From positions 310,001-374,000 of the forward strand of contig NZ_JBPPLY010000002.1 in assembly GCF_051535215.1 (NCBI RefSeq): a stretch of DNA of 64,000 bases. Reading direction: 5' to 3'. The first letter of the stretch is position 1, and every line of letters begins with the position of its first letter. The DNA is from Nitrobacter sp051535215. Lineage in GTDB: Bacteria; Pseudomonadota; Alphaproteobacteria; Rhizobiales; Xanthobacteraceae. Position numbers and translations under genes: made by a program. Positions 1 through 9,741 of this stretch are shown here, in pieces. The notes beneath the pieces were generated by a model. That model was not told the origin of the DNA and searched no databases. It saw only the letters and a program-made list of their open reading frames with translations.

Positions 1-1235
1 CCGCAGAATTGATCCAGGATGATCCCGCCGGTCTGGCGCAAGCGCTGAACCTGCCGATTCCGATCGTGCCGCTGGAATTGCCCTCGTACCAGCGCAAGGA
101 GAACTGGGGGGCATCGGAGACGCTTTATCGAATTGTGCGTACGCTTGCCAATCCTCTCCGGGAAGATCCCTCTGACCCGCGAGCAAAAAGTGTACGCGCA
201 GTCTGCAATCTGCTTGGTCCGACGGCACTGGGGTTCCGTCACCGCGATGATCTCGCGGAAGTGACCAAGTTGATTGTGGATTTAGGCATCGACATCGGCG
301 TTGTCGCGCCCTGGAATGCGACCCCCGCCGATATCGCGCGCTTGCCCGAGGCTGATTTCAACATCGTATTGTATCCCGAAATTGCGCTGACGACGGCGCA
401 GTGGTTGCAGCGGAATTTCAACCAGCCCTATACGAAAACCGTGCCGATCGGCGCGGCTGCGACCCGGCAATTCATTGAAGAAGTGGCCAAGCTCGCCGGC
501 ATCGATCCGGCATCAGCGGAGGTGAACGCGGAGCAGCGTTCGTCCTGGTACGCGCGCTCCGTCGATTCGACCTATCTTACCGACAAGCGCGTCTTCGTGT
601 TCGGGGATGCCACGCACGCCATCGCTGCGGCACGGGTCGCGACGAAGGAACTGGGCTTCAAGCTCGTGGGCCTCGGCAGCTACAGCCGCGAATTCGCCCG
701 CGACGTTCGCGAGGCGGCGGATTCCTACGGCATCGAGGCGCTTATTACCGATGACTATCTCGAGGTCGAAGCGAAGGTTGCCGAACTGCAGCCCGAACTT
801 GTGCTCGGCACTCAGATGGAACGCCATATCGCCAAGCGGCTCGGCATTCCCTGCGCCGTCATCTCCGCGCCGACGCATGTTCAGGATTTTCCGGCGCGCT
901 ACTCACCGCAGATGGGCTTCGAAGGCGCCAACGTGATCTTCGACACCTGGGTTCATCCGCTGATGATGGGACTCGAAGAGCATCTGCTCGGGATGTTCCG
1001 CGACGACGCAGAATTCAACGACACAGCTCCGTCGCATCTCGGCGGCCCGATCGAGTTGCCGCAGGCGCTTGCGGGTGCCGCCTGGTCGGCCGAGGCGGAG
1101 CAAGAGCTTCACAAGATTCCTTTCTTCGTGCGCGGCAAGGCGCGTCGCAACACGGAGCGCTTCGCGCAGGAGCGCAATGTCGGCTTGATCACACTCGAGA
1201 CTTTGTACGATGCCAAAGCGCATTTCGGCCGCTGA
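1..1235 (+). CDS. bchB: Light-independent protochlorophyllide reductase subunit B, 5' partial
   Basis: NifK-like subunit of the dark-operative protochlorophyllide oxidoreductase. With BchN it forms the catalytic component that reduces ring D of protochlorophyllide using electrons from BchL. The frame is open from base 3 (A-E-L-I-Q-D-D) and its true start lies left of the window; roughly 80-110 N-terminal residues are missing, including the aspartate that ligates the Fe-S cluster in characterised BchB. Visible family blocks are ELPSYQRKENWGASE near the start, LVLGTQMERHIAKRLGIP in the middle, and the C-terminal LHKIPFFVRGKARRNTERFA domain typical of DPOR B subunits. It overlaps bchH by 26 bp and stops at TGA 1233-1235. 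The TTG at 9 is internal, not the start. Confidence 0.95.
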   Translation, partial: AELIQDDPAGLAQALNLPIPIVPLELPSYQRKENWGASETLYRIVRTLANPLREDPSDPRAKSVRAVCNLLGPTALGFRHRDDLAEVTKLIVDLGIDIGVVAPWNATPADIARLPEADFNIVLYPEIALTTAQWLQRNFNQPYTKTVPIGAAATRQFIEEVAKLAGIDPASAEVNAEQRSSWYARSVDSTYLTDKRVFVFGDATHAIAAARVATKELGFKLVGLGSYSREFARDVREAADSYGIEALITDDYLEVEAKVAELQPELVLGTQMERHIAKRLGIPCAVISAPTHVQDFPARYSPQMGFEGANVIFDTWVHPLMMGLEEHLLGMFRDDAEFNDTAPSHLGGPIELPQALAGAAWSAEAEQELHKIPFFVRGKARRNTERFAQERNVGLITLETLYDAKAHFGR

Positions 1236-4200
1236 CAGGACACCCATCCGGGTCGTCATCGTGACGATGGACAGCCATCTGGCGTCCGCAGCGTCGCGCG
1301 CGCGAACGGCCCTGAGTGCAGAATTGCCCGGGCTCGATCTCGCGATCCACGCAGCCGACGAATGGAACTGCAATCCGGCGTCGCTGGAGCAATGCCGGGA
1401 GGACATCGCGCACGGCGACATCGTTATCGCAACGATGCTGTTTCTGGATGAGCATATTCAGGCGGTCCTGCCCGCGCTCGCCGCCCGCCGCGAGCATTGC
1501 GACGCCATGATCGGCTGCCTGTCGGCCGGCGAGGTGGTGCGGTTGACCCGGCTCGGCCGCCTGACGATGTCCGGCTCCAGCGGCGGCATGATATCTCTGC
1601 TGAAGCGGCTGCGCGTCAGCCGCACCGGCAATTCCAGTGGCGCGAGCCAGATGAAGATGCTGCGGCAGATGCCGCGGCTGCTCCGCTTCATCCCGGGTAC
1701 GGCGCAGGATTTGCGCGCCTATTTCCTGACGCTGCAATATTGGCTTGCAGGATCGGAACAGAATTTCGCCAGCCTGGTGAAATTTTTGATCGGCCGGTAT
1801 GCCGATGGTGCACGTTCGTCCTTGCGCGGAAAGGTCCAGGGCGCGGACCCAGTCGTCTATCCGGAGCTTGGGCTCTATCACCACAAGCTCGCGAACAGGA
1901 TTGTGTCACGCATCGAAGAGTTGCCGCCGTCGCCCCGCGCCACGGGACAGGTTGGCGTCCTGGTTATGCGATCCTATCTGCTCGCCGGCAATACCGCGCA
2001 TTATGACGGAGTCCTTGACGCGCTCGAGGCAAAGGGACTTCGCGTCATTACTGCCTTCGCCAGCGGTCTCGATTCCCGTCCGGCGATCGAGCAGTACTTC
2101 ATCCGGGACGGCGTGGCGACGGTGGACGCGGTGCTCTCCCTGACCGGCTTCTCCCTTGTCGGCGGTCCTGCCTACAACGACGTCCGTGCCGCCGAGACCA
2201 TGCTGGCGCAACTTGATGTTCCCTATATTGCCGCGCACCCGCTGGAATTCCAGACCGTCGAGCAATGGCGCGAGGATTCTCGCGGCCTGACGCCTGTGGA
2301 AGCTACGATGATGGTGGCGATCCCGGAGCTCGATGGCGCGATCGCGCCGATGACCTTCGGAGGACGATCTTCCATCGTCGATGCCGGCCGCGACATGGTC
2401 GTGGTGCCGGAACGGGCGGCCATGCTGGCGGCACGCGTGTCCCGGCTGGTGGCGCTTCGCAGGAGTGCGCGTGCCGAACGCAAGCTGGCGGTCGTGCTGT
2501 TCAACTTCCCGCCGAACGGCGGCAGCGCCGGAACGGCCGCCTATCTCTCGGTGTTCCAGTCGCTGCACAACACGATGACTGCTCTCAAGGCAGCCGGGTA
2601 CGGGGTCGATGTCCCGGCGACAGTGGACGAGCTTCGCGCGCGTGTCTTGAAGGGGAATGCACAGCGGTTCGGAACCGACGCGAACGTCTCCGCGCGCATT
2701 CCGGTCGACGATTACGTGCGCCGCGAGCGCTGGCTTCCGGAAATCGAAACGCAGTGGGGCGCCGCACCGGGCAGGCATCAGACCGATGGCAGCCATCTGC
2801 TGGTGCTCGGAGAACGGTTCGGCAATCTCTTTGTCGGCCTGCAACCGGCTTTCGGATATGAAGGGGATCCGATGCGGCTGCTGTTCGAGCGCGGCTTTGC
2901 GCCGACCCATGCGTTCGCGGCCTTCTATCGCTGGATCCGGGAGGACTTTGGCGCGAACGCGGTTCTGCATTTTGGCACCCATGGTGCGCTCGAGTTCATG
3001 CCCGGCAAGCAGGTCGGCCTTTCCGGCGATTGTTGGCCCGATCGTCTGATCGATGACCTGCCAAATTTCTATCTCTATGCTTCCAACAATCCCTCGGAAG
3101 GGACGCTGGCCAAGCGCCGCGGGTCGGCAACGCTCATCAGCTACCTGACGCCGGCGATCGCGAAAGCGGGCCTCTATAAGGGACTTGCCGATCTGAAGGC
3201 TTCGCTTGATAGCTGGCGCGCCATGGAGCCGGAGGCAAGGGAAAGCGAGCGCGCCGACGCACTCGCGCTCATCCAGGCTCAGGCCGCCGCGGTCGATCTT
3301 GCCGAGGCGGAGCCCCTCTGGGGACAAACTGCGGCCAAGCGCATTTCGGAACTCGCCAACGCCGTGATCGAGCTCGAATACTCTCTGATACCGCACGGAC
3401 TGCATGTCGTTGGAGCGCCGCCCTCGGAGACGGAGCGCGCGGACATGCTGGACGCCGCGGGCGTCACCGATAAAGAGCGACGGGCTTCGCTCGACAAGAT
3501 ACTGGCCGAGGACCACGAAACGCCCGCCCTCATCCACGCGCTCGATGGTGGATATATCCATCCGGTGGCCGGCGGAGACCTTCTGCGCAATGTCGATGTG
3601 CTGCCGACGGGGCGCAATCTGCACGGTTTCGATCCGTTCCGCATCCCGAGCGCGTTTGCGGTGCTGGATGGGGCACGGCAGGTCGAGCGCCTGCTCGCAC
3701 GTTACGCTGGCGAAGCGGGAACAGTGCCGGAAACCGTAGCGCTGGTGTTGTGGGGTACCGACAATCTCAAGACCGAAGGGGCGCCGATCGCGCAGGCGCT
3801 GTGGCTGCTTGGCGCCGAGCCCCGCCGCGACAGCTATGGCCGGCTTGCCGGAGCGCAACTGATTCCGCTCGAGCAACTGGGCCGGCCGCGCATCGATGTC
3901 GTCATGACCCTGTCAGGCATCTTCCGGGACCTGATGCCGTTGCAGACGAAGTTGCTGGCCGAGGCGGCATTGCTCGCTGCCGAGGCGAACGAACCCATCG
4001 AGCAGAATTTCGTCCGCAAGCATGCGCTTGATTATCAGGCCAAGCAGGGTGGCGATATCAGAGAGGCCGCACTGCGCGTCTTCGGCAATGCCGAGGGCGC
4101 CTATGGCGCCAACGTCAATCATCTGATCGATTGCGGCGCCTGGACCGACGAGCAGGAACTCGCCGAGGCCTATACGCGGCGAAAAGGCTTTGCCTATGGC

Positions 4201-4797
4201 ACGGACGGCCGCCCGGTTCGCCGCGACGCATTGCTCGGCCACGTTCTGGCCGGCGTCGATGCCGCCTATCAGAACATCGATTCCATCGAACTCGGTGTCA
4301 CGACTGTCGACCACTACTTCGATACGCTCGGCGGCATCAGCCGCGCGGTGAAGCGGGCGCGCGGTGAAGCGGCGCCGGTCTATATCGGTGACCAGACCAG
4401 GGGGGAGGGCACCGTTCGCACGCTCTCCGAACAGATCGCGCTGGAGACGCGCACGCGGACGCTCAATCCGAAATGGTACGAGGCGCTGCTCGCGCACGGC
4501 TACGAGGGCGTCCGCCAGATCGAATCGCATGTCACCAACACCGTCGGCTGGTCCGCCACCACGGGACAGGTCGCACCTTGGGTCTACCAGCAGATCACCA
4601 CGACTTATGTGCTGGATGAAGCCATGCGCGAGCGCCTTCTCGCGCTGAACCCCGCAGCTTCGGCCAAGATCGCGAACCGCCTGATCGAAGCACATGAGCG
4701 AAATTACTGGTCACCCGACCAGGCCATGCTCGAAATCCTGCGCAAGGCGGGAGAGCAGTTCGAAGATCGCCTCGAAGGCGTGGGAGTAGCAGCATGA
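1210..4797 (+). CDS. bchH: Magnesium chelatase subunit H
   Basis: 1195 aa, the normal size for the porphyrin-binding catalytic subunit of Mg-chelatase (CobN/Mg-chelatase family). With BchI and BchD (not in the window) it inserts Mg2+ into protoporphyrin IX, the first committed step to bacteriochlorophyll. The N-terminal about 160 residues are the DUF3479-type domain beginning PIRVVIVTMDSHLASA; the CobN-like body follows, with the conserved HFGTHGALEFMPG block at residues 587-599. The start is ATG 1210, inside the end of bchB, and the stop overlaps the bchL start (ATGA 4794-4797), so translation is probably coupled on both sides. No defect seen. Confidence 0.97.
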   Translation: MPKRISAADRTPIRVVIVTMDSHLASAASRARTALSAELPGLDLAIHAADEWNCNPASLEQCREDIAHGDIVIATMLFLDEHIQAVLPALAARREHCDAMIGCLSAGEVVRLTRLGRLTMSGSSGGMISLLKRLRVSRTGNSSGASQMKMLRQMPRLLRFIPGTAQDLRAYFLTLQYWLAGSEQNFASLVKFLIGRYADGARSSLRGKVQGADPVVYPELGLYHHKLANRIVSRIEELPPSPRATGQVGVLVMRSYLLAGNTAHYDGVLDALEAKGLRVITAFASGLDSRPAIEQYFIRDGVATVDAVLSLTGFSLVGGPAYNDVRAAETMLAQLDVPYIAAHPLEFQTVEQWREDSRGLTPVEATMMVAIPELDGAIAPMTFGGRSSIVDAGRDMVVVPERAAMLAARVSRLVALRRSARAERKLAVVLFNFPPNGGSAGTAAYLSVFQSLHNTMTALKAAGYGVDVPATVDELRARVLKGNAQRFGTDANVSARIPVDDYVRRERWLPEIETQWGAAPGRHQTDGSHLLVLGERFGNLFVGLQPAFGYEGDPMRLLFERGFAPTHAFAAFYRWIREDFGANAVLHFGTHGALEFMPGKQVGLSGDCWPDRLIDDLPNFYLYASNNPSEGTLAKRRGSATLISYLTPAIAKAGLYKGLADLKASLDSWRAMEPEARESERADALALIQAQAAAVDLAEAEPLWGQTAAKRISELANAVIELEYSLIPHGLHVVGAPPSETERADMLDAAGVTDKERRASLDKILAEDHETPALIHALDGGYIHPVAGGDLLRNVDVLPTGRNLHGFDPFRIPSAFAVLDGARQVERLLARYAGEAGTVPETVALVLWGTDNLKTEGAPIAQALWLLGAEPRRDSYGRLAGAQLIPLEQLGRPRIDVVMTLSGIFRDLMPLQTKLLAEAALLAAEANEPIEQNFVRKHALDYQAKQGGDIREAALRVFGNAEGAYGANVNHLIDCGAWTDEQELAEAYTRRKGFAYGTDGRPVRRDALLGHVLAGVDAAYQNIDSIELGVTTVDHYFDTLGGISRAVKRARGEAAPVYIGDQTRGEGTVRTLSEQIALETRTRTLNPKWYEALLAHGYEGVRQIESHVTNTVGWSATTGQVAPWVYQQITTTYVLDEAMRERLLALNPAASAKIANRLIEAHERNYWSPDQAMLEILRKAGEQFEDRLEGVGVAA

Positions 4798-5702
4798 ACA
4801 TTCCAGTCCGGCAACCTGTTGCGACCGCGCCGATCCGTCGCCCCGACGGCGCCGGCAGCGTGCAGGTTCAGATGGATCCTAACCTGGTCATCGGAACGGC
4901 GAAGGTCTTTTCGGTCTATGGCAAGGGCGGCATCGGCAAGAGCACGACCTCGTCGAACCTGTCGGTTGCCTTCTCCAAGCTTGGCAAGCGCGTGCTTCAG
5001 ATCGGCTGCGACCCCAAGCACGACTCGACCTTCACGCTCACCAAACGCCTCGTGCCGACCGTAATCGACGTCCTCGAGCAGGTGAATTTCCACGCCGAGG
5101 AATTGCGCCCCGACGATTTTGTTTATCGCGGGTACAACGGTGTGATGTGCGTCGAGGCCGGCGGGCCGCCGGCGGGAACGGGCTGCGGCGGCTATGTCGT
5201 CGGCCAGACCGTCAAGCTCCTGAAGGAACATCACCTCCTCGAGGACACCGACATCGTGATCTTCGATGTGCTCGGCGACGTCGTTTGCGGCGGGTTTGCG
5301 TCGCCTCTGCAGCATGCTGACCGCGCGCTGATCGTCGCGGCGAACGACTTTGATTCGATCTTCGCGATGAACCGAATCGTGGCCGCGATCCAGGCCAAGT
5401 CGCGCAATTATCCGGTCCGGCTCGGCGGGGTCATCGTCAACCGCAGCGACGGTACCGATCAGGTCGACAAGTTCAACGAAAGGACGGGGCTGAAGACGGT
5501 CGCGCACTTTCCGGATCTTGATGTCGTCCGCAAGAGTCGCCTGAAGAAATCGACGTTGTTCGAGATGGAGCCGTCCCCGGAGGTCGAGGCCGTGCAGAAC
5601 GAATATCTGCGGCTCGCTGCTTCTTTGCTGGCAGGGGCGGAGCCGTTGAACGCCGTCCCGCTGAAAGATCGCGACATCTTTGACTTGTTGGGGTTCGACT
5701 GA
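4794..5702 (+). CDS. bchL: Light-independent protochlorophyllide reductase iron-sulfur ATP-binding protein
   Basis: 302 aa, NifH-like ATP-dependent electron donor of the dark-operative protochlorophyllide reductase. The P-loop GKGGIGKS lies at residues 43-50. The two cysteines that hold the inter-subunit [4Fe-4S] cluster in the homodimer are visible as C131 (GTGCGG) and C165 (VVCGGF). The roughly 35-residue extension before the P-loop is normal for BchL. It overlaps bchH by 4 bp and its TGA shares one base with the bchM ATG (TGATG at 5700-5704). Its partner BchB is upstream; BchN is presumably outside the window on the left. Confidence 0.97.
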   Translation: MNIPVRQPVATAPIRRPDGAGSVQVQMDPNLVIGTAKVFSVYGKGGIGKSTTSSNLSVAFSKLGKRVLQIGCDPKHDSTFTLTKRLVPTVIDVLEQVNFHAEELRPDDFVYRGYNGVMCVEAGGPPAGTGCGGYVVGQTVKLLKEHHLLEDTDIVIFDVLGDVVCGGFASPLQHADRALIVAANDFDSIFAMNRIVAAIQAKSRNYPVRLGGVIVNRSDGTDQVDKFNERTGLKTVAHFPDLDVVRKSRLKKSTLFEMEPSPEVEAVQNEYLRLAASLLAGAEPLNAVPLKDRDIFDLLGFD

Positions 5703-6403
5703 TGACCACCGTACATTATCTTGAGCGGCGTAGCGAACTGGAAACCTATTTCGATCGTACGGCGGTCGCGGCCTGGACTCGGCTGACGTCGGAGGCGCCG
5801 GTCGGACGCATCCGCGCCACGGTCCGCGCCGGCCGTGACGAGATGCGGCGGACACTTCTGTCCTGGCTGCCGGAGGATATGAGCGGCGCACGCCTGCTCG
5901 ATGCCGGCTGCGGGACCGGCGCGTTATCGATCGATGCCGCGCGTCGCGGCGCGAATGTCGTTGCCGTCGACATCTCGCCGAGCCTGATACAGATCGCGGG
6001 CGGCAGGCTTCCCGCCGACATCAGTCCCGGCGCCATTCGTTTCGTCGCCGGCGACATGCTGGATCCGAGCTTCGGCAAATTTGATTTCGTCGTCGCGATG
6101 GACTCCGTCATCCATTATCGCCCGGATGACATGGTGCGGATTTTCGCAGGCCTTGCGACGCGGACGCTGCACTCGCTGCTCGTGACCTTTGCGCCAAGGA
6201 CGCCGGCGCTGACGTTCATGCATACGGTCGGACGCGCGTTTCCCCGCGAGAACCGTGCGCCTGCGATCGAGCCGGTCAGCGAGCGATATCTCAAGAAGCT
6301 GATTACCGAACATGCGGATCTCGATGATTGGTCGTTCGAGAGAAGCCACCGCGTCACCAGCGGCTTCTACAAGTCCCACGCATTGGAGCTGCTGCGACGA
6401 TGA
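5702..6403 (+). CDS. bchM: Magnesium-protoporphyrin IX O-methyltransferase
   Basis: 233 aa class I SAM-dependent methyltransferase that esterifies the ring C propionate of Mg-protoporphyrin IX, giving the substrate of the AcsF cyclase encoded further down the operon. The SAM-binding motif LLDAGCGTGALSID is at residues 65-78, followed by the acidic strand-2 end VVAVDIS. A C-terminal Mg-PIX methyltransferase segment ends RVTSGFYKSHALELLRR. The length matches BchM/ChlM. It overlaps both neighbours (bchL by 1 bp, lhaA by ATGA 6400-6403). Confidence 0.96.
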   Translation: MTTVHYLERRSELETYFDRTAVAAWTRLTSEAPVGRIRATVRAGRDEMRRTLLSWLPEDMSGARLLDAGCGTGALSIDAARRGANVVAVDISPSLIQIAGGRLPADISPGAIRFVAGDMLDPSFGKFDFVVAMDSVIHYRPDDMVRIFAGLATRTLHSLLVTFAPRTPALTFMHTVGRAFPRENRAPAIEPVSERYLKKLITEHADLDDWSFERSHRVTSGFYKSHALELLRR

Positions 6404-7830
6404 CAAGGGCCGTACCATCGCTTGCGCAAGGCTGGATGCGACTGGGATCGCGATTCCTGCCTTTTGCAGACGCGGCCACGAGCGAGCTTCCGTTGCCGCG
6501 GTTGATGCGCCTGTCTCTGTTCCAGGTGTCGGTCGGCATATCCGTGGTGTTGCTGAACGGAACGCTGAATCGCGTGATGATCGTCGAGCTCGGCGTGCCG
6601 AGCTGGCTGGTGGCCCTGATGGTCGCCCTGCCGCTGGTTTTCGCACCGCTGCGCGTGCTGATCGGCTTCCGGTCGGACCATCATCGCTCGGTGCTCGGCT
6701 GGCGTCGTGTGCCCTACATCTGGATCGGCACGCTGTTGCAGTTCGGCGGCCTTGCGATCATGCCCTTCGCGTTGCTGGTGCTGTCGGGCGACGCGGCCGG
6801 ACAGGTTATCGCCGGGCGGATCGGGGCGGCGATTGCGTTCCTGCTGGTAGGCGCCGGCTTGCACACCACGCAGACGGCCGGACTTTCTCTCGCGACCGAC
6901 ATCGCGCCCGAGCGTTCGCGTCCGCGCGTGGTGGCCTTCCTTTATGTCATGCTCATGCTGGGCATGATGGCAAGCGCGCTTCTCTTCGGAGCGCTTCTGG
7001 CCAACTTCAGCGAGATGCGCCTGATCCAGGTGGTGCAGGGCGCAGCCTTGACCGAGATGGTGCTCAATATCATCGCGTTGTGGAAGCAGGAGGCACGCGA
7101 TCCGTCACGGACTTCGGCGGCAATCGAGCGACCGCGCTTCCAGGAGTCCTGGCAGAAGTTTCAGGAAGCGGGCGGCTCATCTCGCGTGCTTCTGGCGGTC
7201 GCCCTCGGTACCGCCGGCTTCACCATGCAGGACATCCTGCTCGAGCCCTATGGCGCCGAGATATTGCATCTCACCGTCGGCGAGACCACGGGGCTTACCG
7301 CATTGTTTGCCGCTGGCACGCTGACCGGCTTTGCCATCTCCGCGCGGCGTCTCGGCAATGGATCGGATCCGTATCGGATCGCCGCCATCGGCGCGTTGGT
7401 CGGCCTTATTGCATTCTCCTCCGTGATCTTTTCTGCACCGATGATGTCACCCTTGCTTTTCCGGATCGGCACGACGCTGATCGGCTTTGGGGGCGGGCTG
7501 TTTGCCGTCGGAACGCTGACGGCCGCAATGGCTCTGGCGCGGGATGGTGCGAGCGGTCTTGCGCTCGGCACCTGGGGCGCTGTGCAGGCGACAGCGGCGG
7601 GAACAGCGATCGCCGGTGGCGGCGCCATTCGTGACGTGATGTCGGCACTTGCAGGAGAAGGTCATTTTGGCGTGGCGCTCGCCAATCCCGCGACCGGCTA
7701 CAGCATCGTCTATCACATCGAGATCGCACTTCTGTTCGCAACGCTCGCCGTGATCGGGCCCTTGGTGCGGTCGGGGCATCCTGCGCCACAGCAAAAGTCC
7801 GAATTCGGCATTGCGGAATTTCCAGGCTAA
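6400..7830 (+). CDS. lhaA: LhaA/PucC-family light-harvesting complex assembly transporter-like protein
   Basis: 476 aa polytopic membrane protein with about 12 hydrophobic segments, of the PucC/BCD family (major facilitator fold). Members help assemble light-harvesting complexes, probably by delivering bacteriochlorophyll. The position between bchM and puhA is that of lhaA (LH1 assembly) rather than pucC, which sits with puc genes; this assignment rests on context. Start chosen at ATG 6400, overlapping the bchM stop as ATGA; the open frame extends 24 codons further upstream into bchM, but that part (MVVREKPPRHQ) is unlike the family. Confidence 0.9.
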   Translation: MTRAVPSLAQGWMRLGSRFLPFADAATSELPLPRLMRLSLFQVSVGISVVLLNGTLNRVMIVELGVPSWLVALMVALPLVFAPLRVLIGFRSDHHRSVLGWRRVPYIWIGTLLQFGGLAIMPFALLVLSGDAAGQVIAGRIGAAIAFLLVGAGLHTTQTAGLSLATDIAPERSRPRVVAFLYVMLMLGMMASALLFGALLANFSEMRLIQVVQGAALTEMVLNIIALWKQEARDPSRTSAAIERPRFQESWQKFQEAGGSSRVLLAVALGTAGFTMQDILLEPYGAEILHLTVGETTGLTALFAAGTLTGFAISARRLGNGSDPYRIAAIGALVGLIAFSSVIFSAPMMSPLLFRIGTTLIGFGGGLFAVGTLTAAMALARDGASGLALGTWGAVQATAAGTAIAGGGAIRDVMSALAGEGHFGVALANPATGYSIVYHIEIALLFATLAVIGPLVRSGHPAPQQKSEFGIAEFPG

Positions 7831-7848
7831 TTCATTCGGGAGGACGTC

Positions 7849-8625
7849 ATGCACTCAGATCTTACCGGTTATGTGGATGTCGCGCAGGTCACACTGTACG
7901 CGTTCTGGATCTTCTTCGGCTGCCTGATCTTCTATCTGCGGCGCGAAGACAAGCGCGAAGGCTATCCGCTGCAATATGAGGATGGTGGCCGCCGCAGTGG
8001 CGTCGGCTTCCCCTCCTTTCCCGGCCTCAAGAAGTACCTGCTTCGCCACGGTCACACCGCGACCGTGCCGAACTGGAAAAACGATCGGCGCGATGCGCCG
8101 GTCACGCCGATGGCGCCCTGGCCGGGATCGCCCTATGTGCCGACGGGTAATCCAATGCTCGACGGCGTCGGCCCTGCCTCCTATGCCGATCGCGAGGACG
8201 TCCCCGAACTCTCGATGGACGACGTCCCGGCGATCGTGCCGCTGCGCGTCGAGTCCACGATCGTGATCGAGCAGCGTGATCCTGACCCGCGCGGAATGCC
8301 CGTGATCGGCGCCGATGGCGAGGTCGGCGGCATAGTTCGGGATGTGTGGGTCGACCGTGCCGAAATGCTGATCCGCTATCTCGAGGTCGAGGTCGCGGGA
8401 GCCGCCAACCGCAACGTTCTCGTGCCGATGACCATGGCGCGTATCAAGATGCGCTGGGGCGAGGGCAGCGTCCTGGTTCGGTCCATCCTTGGCCGGCAAT
8501 TCGCGGATGCGCCGGTGCTTGCCAACCCCGATCAGGTGACCAAGCGCGAAGAGGACAGGATCGTCGGTTATTTCGGCGGCGGCAATCTGTACGCCATCGC
8601 CGCTCGCCAGGAGCCGCTGCTGTGA
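7849..8625 (+). CDS. puhA: Photosynthetic reaction centre H subunit
   Basis: 258 aa, the usual size of the H subunit of the purple bacterial reaction centre. A single N-terminal transmembrane helix (about residues 11-30, VTLYAFWIFFGCLIFYL) is followed by the basic RREDKREGYPL stop-transfer segment and a cytoplasmic PRC-barrel domain (PVIGADGEVGGIVRDVWVDR) that caps the L/M subunits and shapes proton transfer to QB. A good ribosome site, GGGAGGA at 7838-7844, lies just upstream; the gap to lhaA is only 18 bp. The stop overlaps the GTG start of puhB. Confidence 0.97.
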   Translation: MHSDLTGYVDVAQVTLYAFWIFFGCLIFYLRREDKREGYPLQYEDGGRRSGVGFPSFPGLKKYLLRHGHTATVPNWKNDRRDAPVTPMAPWPGSPYVPTGNPMLDGVGPASYADREDVPELSMDDVPAIVPLRVESTIVIEQRDPDPRGMPVIGADGEVGGIVRDVWVDRAEMLIRYLEVEVAGAANRNVLVPMTMARIKMRWGEGSVLVRSILGRQFADAPVLANPDQVTKREEDRIVGYFGGGNLYAIAARQEPLL

Positions 8626-9272
8626 GTATCCGGGTGGGCCAGTTCGATCATCTTGATATGCCTCGTGGCGAGAACCTGCTCTGGCAGGGCCGGCCGGATG
8701 CGCGCGCTCTGGCGGTCCGGGTGTTTCACGTCCGGCTGGTTGCGATCTACTTCGCGCTGCTTTTCGCGGCGCGGATCATGATTGACCTCTCCGACGGCAG
8801 GTCGTGGATTGATGCCACGATTGCTGCGTCGCGATTGGCCATTCCGCTCGCGGCCGGCCTAGTCCTGCTTTGCGGACTGGCGCTGCTCTACAGCCGCACG
8901 ACCCGGTACACCGTGACCAACCGGCGTTTGCTGCTGCAATTCGGTGCGGTGCTGCCGATGACGCTCAACATCCCCTTCAAGCAGATCGCGAGCGCTGCTG
9001 TGAAGGAATACGCCGACGGCACCGGCGATCTGCCCATTGCCGTCGTCAGCGAAAAACGACTGGCGTTTCTGCTGCTGTGGCCGCATGTGCGACCGTGGCG
9101 GCTGACGAAGGTCGAGCCCATGCTTCGCTGCGTGCCGGACGCGCACAACGTCGCCGATCTTCTGACAAAGGCGCTGACAACCGCGTCCTCGCCGGCGCCT
9201 GAGCCGGTCGTTACCGCAATGCCGGTGCCGCAGCCGGCAGAGGTGGGCTCTGTTGTCGCGACTGCGGCTTAG
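8622..9272 (+). CDS. puhB: Photosynthetic complex assembly protein PuhB
   Basis: 216 aa membrane protein needed for reaction-centre / LH1 assembly in Rhodobacter. Two hydrophobic segments are visible (VAIYFALLFAARIMI and IPLAAGLVLLCGLALLY), followed by a bacterial PH-like domain (TRYTVTNRRLLLQFGAVLP). The start is GTG 8622, overlapping the puhA stop as GTGA and giving the family length; the same frame is open further upstream inside puhA, but those residues are shadow translation. puhA and puhB are very probably translationally coupled. Confidence 0.92.
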   Translation: MSIRVGQFDHLDMPRGENLLWQGRPDARALAVRVFHVRLVAIYFALLFAARIMIDLSDGRSWIDATIAASRLAIPLAAGLVLLCGLALLYSRTTRYTVTNRRLLLQFGAVLPMTLNIPFKQIASAAVKEYADGTGDLPIAVVSEKRLAFLLLWPHVRPWRLTKVEPMLRCVPDAHNVADLLTKALTTASSPAPEPVVTAMPVPQPAEVGSVVATAA

Positions 9273-9282
9273 GGAGGAGATG

Positions 9283-9741
9283 ATGAGCGGAGCCCGTGCC
9301 GAAAGAATGGTTCCTCGCGGGGCGATCCTTGGAGCAGCCGCGTTGATCGGATTCTCGCTTGTCGTCGCTAGCGTTAGTCGATTGACGGGCATCGGCACGG
9401 TCCGAGCCGATTACGCAAAGGTGGTGCAAAGCGTATCGGTCCGGTTCGAGGATCGCGCTGATGGCGGCGTTGCGGTGATAGCGCCCCGGAGCGGCGCGGT
9501 CGTCGGGATCGTACCGGCAGGGACCGACGGCTTCGTCCGCACCGTGCTGCGCAGTCTCGCCTTCGACCGCCAGCGCTACGGTGTGGACGCGGAACCGGCC
9601 TTCGTTATCGCCAAGTGGTCGGATGGGCATTCCACCATCGAAGATCCTGCCACAGGTCGCCGCGTCGATCTCGGGGCATTCGGCGCGGTCAACATGGGAG
9701 CCTTCGAACATGTGATCGCCATGCGGGGTAACAGGCCATGA
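9283..9741 (+). CDS. puhC: Photosynthetic complex assembly protein PuhC
   Basis: 152 aa protein with one N-terminal membrane anchor (about residues 11-33, GAILGAAALIGFSLVVASVS) and a periplasmic domain; size, topology and place right after puhB fit PuhC, which helps organise the reaction centre-LH1 core and its PufX/quinone traffic. Two adjacent ATG codons (9280 and 9283) follow a strong ribosome site AGGGAGGAG at 9271-9279; the second was chosen for spacing. It overlaps the next small gene by ATGA. The family is poorly conserved, so the name leans on context. Confidence 0.85.
   Translation: MSGARAERMVPRGAILGAAALIGFSLVVASVSRLTGIGTVRADYAKVVQSVSVRFEDRADGGVAVIAPRSGAVVGIVPAGTDGFVRTVLRSLAFDRQRYGVDAEPAFVIAKWSDGHSTIEDPATGRRVDLGAFGAVNMGAFEHVIAMRGNRP

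Noticed and set aside
1906..3876. Minus-strand open frame of 656 codons
   Set aside because: Antisense to bchH, no family-like sequence, no ribosome site; a GC-driven shadow.
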